Translations under genes and position numbers: made by a program
From: Sipunculus nudus
Taxonomy: Eukaryota; Annelida; Sipuncula; Golfingiida; Sipunculidae
Assembly (NCBI GenBank): GCA_026874595.1
Contig: CM049310.1
Span: 1,242,001 to 1,306,000, forward strand
Direction: 5' to 3'
DNA length: 64,000 nucleotides
Notes under the pieces: generated by a model
Told to the model about the DNA's origin: nothing
What the model saw: only the letters and a program-made list of their open reading frames with translations
Database searches by the model: none
Shown here: positions 57,101 through 63,100 of the stretch, in pieces
How positions within the stretch are numbered: position 1 is the first letter of the stretch
How the letters are laid out: every line of letters starts with the position of its first letter

Positions 57101-60100
57101 CAAACTGCATAACACTAGCTTGATATAAACTTGATGTGACATGTTGCTTGAAAACTTGAATAAAATCTACAGTTTTTGATCAACTGGTTTCAAATTTTTG
57201 GTGTTAACAGACAAAATGCTAACAAAAACATGCTGTGAAAATTAAATCCACAGTACTTACAGGAAAAAAACGTGCCATGGTCAAACTTGGGCAAAATTTA
57301 AGGTACCAATTTTATATTTTTGCCAATATTTAAAAAAAATTTAACAGATTTTGATCTAATTTTTGGTATACAATTAAATTTTGATCAATTAAAGTTGTAT
57401 TACTGAAAAAAGTCCCTACCCTTAACACTTTTGGTCTTAAGTGACCAAACATCTTTCCTGATTTTTTTACAAAGTCCATTATGTTTGGGCCCATTACTTT
57501 TATAAATTAAATAATACAGACTTAATTTCTGGCATGTACATAGGAACTATATAGAGGAATATTTATGGTAAATATGAAGAAAACCAGATGAGTGGTTTTG
57601 ATATTAGGCAGTCCTGAAGTGTGAAAATAGATTTCTAATAAAAAATTGAGGTTTTTCCTTAATATCTAAGGAACAGGGTCGCAAAGACCCAGTTTTCAGC
57701 TTGGTAGGACATCTTGGGGACATCTAACATTATGCCAACAGCCTGGGGAGCATAATCCTATTGACCCAATTTTCGGCATGGTAGGAGATTTTTGGGACAT
57801 CTAACTGTATGGCAAATTTCAGATTCGTAGGTCCAATGGTGTCAAAACATGCCAGTCTTACGGACGGACATCCGGACAGACGGACGGACGGACAGACAAA
57901 CGGATGGACAACGGACAATGGACCATGACTATAGCTCAGAAGACTTATAGTCAGCTGAGCTAAAAACAGATGAGTGGTTTTAATATTAGGCAGTCCTGAA
58001 GTGTGAAAATAGGTTTTTAATAAAAAATTGAAGTTTTTCCTAAATTTCTCAAAGGAACCAAGTCGCATAGACCCAGTTTTCGGCTTGGTAGGAGATCTTA
58101 GGGACATCTAACATTATGCCGAATTTTGGATTCCTAGGTCTTACTGTTTCAAAACATGCCACATCTACGGACGGACGGACAGACGGAGGGATGACAGACA
58201 ATGGACCATATAGACTTATAGTCAGCTGAGCTAAAAAAATCTTTTCAAATAAAGTATACACAATGTTGGTTGAATGAGGGACAAACAATATCATTGTGCT
58301 AATTACTATCTCAGCTATAATTAATTACTTGAATTAATAGTTAATTTCAAACCTGGTGAAGTTTTTACTCTTCTGAAGTAAGGAATTACTTATCTGATGA
58401 ACATCCACACTTTCTTAGCAATACACCACTTTGTGGACATAATTAAATGTGCACTTTAATCATTATAACCCTGGTGGTACAATACAAAATCTAAAATGTA
58501 GCATAGCCAAGAATAACAATGAATGAAATACAAACAAGGGACCCATGGGTCACATCGCTCAGCTGAATTTCGGAAAATATTTGTAACTGCAAAATATTTT
58601 TATTTCTTATGGTTTTTCATGTATATTACCATTTGAAAAGCTAAGAGAAAATGGCCCAGCTAAAATGAAACTCTGTAAATTATAGAATATTGGATATGAG
58701 CTGAAGCATATGGACTGTGAAATAAATGAAACCTTTGGCCTGAAACCATTTAGTGATGCACCAAGGGAAAAAATTGGGCCTACGATAAGTGTCATATAAA
58801 AGTTCCATTTCATAAACAACATGGCCGACAGGCCTAATGCGAACCTGTGCATTGGGAAATACACCAGGTATAATGCTTCAATGCTGGACCATTACTTCTA
58901 ATGTATATGAACAATGCAAGTTCTAAACATTTTGAATAAGAGACAATTACTCAAACTCACTGCTGAAATTCTGGCATGGGTGCACACAACACAAAAATGA
59001 TTGTAGCTGGCACCACCAGTCTTGTATACAACAAAGCTATACATATGCCCAATTTCAGACTGATATATCAAACCCCTCCTGAAAATAAGCAGGGACACAC
59101 ACTGTGCAAAAATTATTGTAAGTGGCACCACCAGTCTTGTATACGACAAAGCTATTCGATATGTATATATATGCCCAATTTCAGGCTGATATATCAAATT
59201 CCTTTGTAGAAATAAGCAGGCACATACACTGTGCAAAAGTCATTGTAGGCGGCGACACCTGCCTTGTGAAAGAGAAAGCAGTCAAAGACACATAGACAGT
59301 TCAAAATATCAGGCCAATATATCCAAATTACCTTGAGTCTGATGCATGGGGCTGACCAGGCTTAGGTGAGAAAGGCAGTTGCCCCGAGTGAACTGTGACA
59401 AATTTGCTGGCTCAGGCTACTGCACTGAGTGACCTGCACTTGGCTAGACTCTGTGAACTCTTGACCTGTTGCATAATCTGATACAGTTGGCAGTCTGCCA
59501 AAGCTATAAATAGATCAAGGCTGAACTTTGGTGCCAAATCTGATACAGTGGGCAGTCTGCTAACACTATAAATAGAATGCATACCTGGCTGCACTGAGTG
59601 AACTCTTGCCCTGTTGCCTAATCTGATACAGTTGGCAGTCTGCCAAAGCTATAAAAAGATCGAGACTGACCTCTAGCCTGTTGCCAAGTCTGAAATAGTA
59701 GCCACATATTGCATAAGCTCATGCAGGGGCCCTGCCCTGAGGGGCATGACACCCATGAGGTGATCACATGGTGCCCATGAGGTGTTCACATGTCGCCCAT
59801 GAGGTGATCACATGTCACCCATGAGGTGATCACATGCCTTGTGCTTGGCTGCACTGATTAAAATCTTGAGCTAAATCGGGCTGCACTGAATGAACTCTTG
59901 ATCTATTGCCAAAGCTGAAATAGCTGGCAGTTTCTCAACCTATTTAAAGATACAGACATAATCTTGGAGTGTTGGTGTATCTGTTTACACATACCGAAAG
60001 ACTTTGGCTAAAATGCTTTTTTTCAAGCTGACATATTCATAAACTTTTTATCAAAATATCTAGAATAATAAAAGATGCAGTTCTTTCATTGTTAAAGGTC

Positions 60101-63100
60101 CAATAATTCTGCCAAAAATCATTCAAGTAAACTTGAACAAAGGCCACCTAAAAATAATTTTTGTGCAATGTTACAGAAGTTGAGACAACAGTTTTACAGA
60201 AGAAGAATACTGCAGTCCACAGTTTGAAATAGACTTACTAATGGCCACAAAGACCAACTACAGCTTTCTATGACTCTTTCAAAAATCAACTACCCAGGAT
60301 ATTCTTATACCACTTACAGAACCCTACCCTAGCATAATTCTTGTAAAAAATGGAACGATTCAGCTAGACAGTTTCATCATAAAACATTTTAAAACTGAAA
60401 GAGCCTAAAATTATGAGATTTTTGCCTGTAAAAATACAGGACAATGTAGGTGGTGCAACAAAAACTGCAATTTCAAATATAATATCATGTGACCAACATT
60501 TGCACAAAACTTGGCAATGCTAGCTCCTGTCATTTCTAGTGATTTTCATGTTAGTATGCTTATTTGGCCAAATGACTCAGTTCAAATTCCTGTAACTCAG
60601 CCAAAATCCATCAAACCCAAACCATTTGAACAAACTTGAGGGAGCTCGTCTCTGGGATTATTTCTGTGAAATATTGTACAATTTGGCTGCATGATTTCAG
60701 AGAAGAAAATTTGCAAAGGTTTTTTTAGCTTTTTCCCCGTAAAATGTAAGTCAATGCAGGTGGCGCCACAAGAAGCTCAATACCACAACATTTGATATGT
60801 GACAGATTTTTGCGTAAAATTTAAGGATGCTAGCTCCCGCTATTCCTAAGAAATTATGGGTTACTGTACTGATGACCAATAACCCCCATACAAATAAGGT
60901 CGATGTAAGTGGCCCTTCCAATATCTCAATTTCAAATATGAGTCATGTGACCAACATTTGCATAAAACTAAGTGATGGTAGCTCCGGCCTTTCTGATATT
61001 ATAATTTTAGTGTCCATTTTTGGTGGAATGAAAAAGTTCAGCTTCCTGTAACTCGGCCAAAATTAACGGAACTGGAACCATTCGAACAAAATTGTGCTAG
61101 ATTGTTTCAAAGATTACTTCTGTAAAATATAAAATAATATGGCTGGACAGTTTTGGAGAAGAAGATTTTTAAAATTTTTATCTTTTTTCCTTTAAAATCT
61201 ACTATTAAGTCTCAAGTACATGCTGGACAAGTGTATAAGCTGTTACAGGTTTTTTAGGTGGGAGAACTGGTGATAATTTTTTTTGCCCTCAGGATTGTGA
61301 GTAGGTTGTAGGTCACGGCAGCTGGGCAGAAAACTTTGTGGTTTTGTGGAGTCGCGTGAATGGAAGAATGAACTATAACGTAGTCTATCTTTGCAGGCAA
61401 AGAGTACAAAAACTAAGTAAAAATAACTTTTTGTGGAGAGAAATCACAGGAAACTGTGTGATATAGTATGAATTAGGAATGGTCCTTAACTTACAAATGA
61501 CATGCAAATGACTGTTGCTATATGTGTATGCATTTTAATGCAAACTGGTATGATTTAATCAGTGTGTCACCGGAGAAAGAGTTATTGGTATTAGTATTTT
61601 GCATAAAAAGATTACAAATTTCTAAAAAAAAAATGACTAAAAAACACCTGTAACATATAGTGTTCCACGCTGATGACATGTGACAGAATAGCTTTTCTTC
61701 TTTGTAACTTAGGCTAGGTACTATGTTCTGTTTTATTTGGTTCAGCACGGCTATTTACATTAGAACCAGAACAAATTAGTCTTTCGCTGTCCTGGGAAAT
61801 TTGGCACAGCACATGTGATTGGCCCGACCCTGAAACTAGGTCATTTTGTGGGTTGCGTTGTCAATCCAAATGGCCTTTCCCTGCCAAACTGTCTGGCACA
61901 TGGCCAACAACAATGTCCAAATAAGGTCAGTCAAAGAAAACCGTCAAGGACCATCAACATGTTACAACAGGTTGAAACACTGATTAAATGGGAGCTATTA
62001 CAATATTGTCCTGTAAAAGCATGCTATTTGCACTTTTCCTGGCATCGATACCGACCGGAATATCTGGTTTCTGTTGACAGAACTGTAACTAAATGTAACT
62101 GGTATCGCCACCTGGTGGGTATGTTCGATATTACCCAGGTTAACCTTTGCTGCATCTCTAGCAATTTTTTTCACTAGACGTCTCATGAAATATCTTTTGT
62201 TTGGTCTTTAAAAATCTACTAAGTTCTTGTAAGGTTTGAATGATATTAGGAAACCATGTTGTTCTGATTATGATTACAGCAGGATAAAGTGACGAGGCCA
62301 AAAGATCAGCACCACAATACTGAAAGGAATGCTTGTTTATCATGATCTGCTTTCTGTGTACATATAAACTTTTGCGAGCAGACAGACAGACAACTTAAGG
62401 TTGGCTGCCATCCATCACCCAAGACACCTTGACTTCTGGACAAGCCCAAGCCAAGCCAAGACTGGTAGCCCTAAAGACAAGCCAAAGACAAGAGCAAGGC
62501 ACAACCCAAGTAAAGAAACCCTGACAGTGGGCATTACAGACTTTAGGCCCACTGCTCAGGGACAAGAACAAACAAGCTGAAGACCAAGCCAAGACAGCTA
62601 GCCCAACCCAAGTCACAGGAAGTCTGGCTCTTCCCACTACTCTTCGGTGGGAGCTGTTGTGTCTGCGGCCTGGTTTCCCTGCTGGTGTCAGGGATCTGCC
62701 TGTTGTTGTGCGCTGGGTTGCTGAGTGGCGTACCCCTCAGGGATGTTGCTTGTGATCAGGTTTTTGGGGGCAGTGAGTGGCGAGCTTGGGGCTTTGTGGG
62801 TGTGAATGATGTGGTTTTCCTATTCAACGGTGCGGGTATACGGTAGCGGCCCTTGCAACCCCTTGGCTTGGTTTGTGTGGCATCACGTCTATCAGCTCGT
62901 CAAAATTCATAGTCTAAAGAGACAGACCGGTGCCAACCGTGTCTGTCTAGTGACTCAAAAGACTAGATCTAGCTCTAGCTAGTACATATTAACTCCATAG
63001 GGCAATTTCCCAGTGCTTGTCAGGAATAAGCACACCGTAATATGGCAGCAGTTCTCTTAAGTCTTTCATATTCCATTTTAGACTTCAGCTTGTCACAAAA

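Noticed and set aside
61815-62177. 120-codon plus-strand frame
   Set aside because: No recognisable domain, signal, repeat membership or splice partner; frames of this length occur by chance over 64 kb.
62395-62637. Minus-strand frame rich in W, L and A, resembling a membrane protein
   Set aside because: It lies over a CAAGCC/AAGACA low-complexity stretch, which explains the composition.
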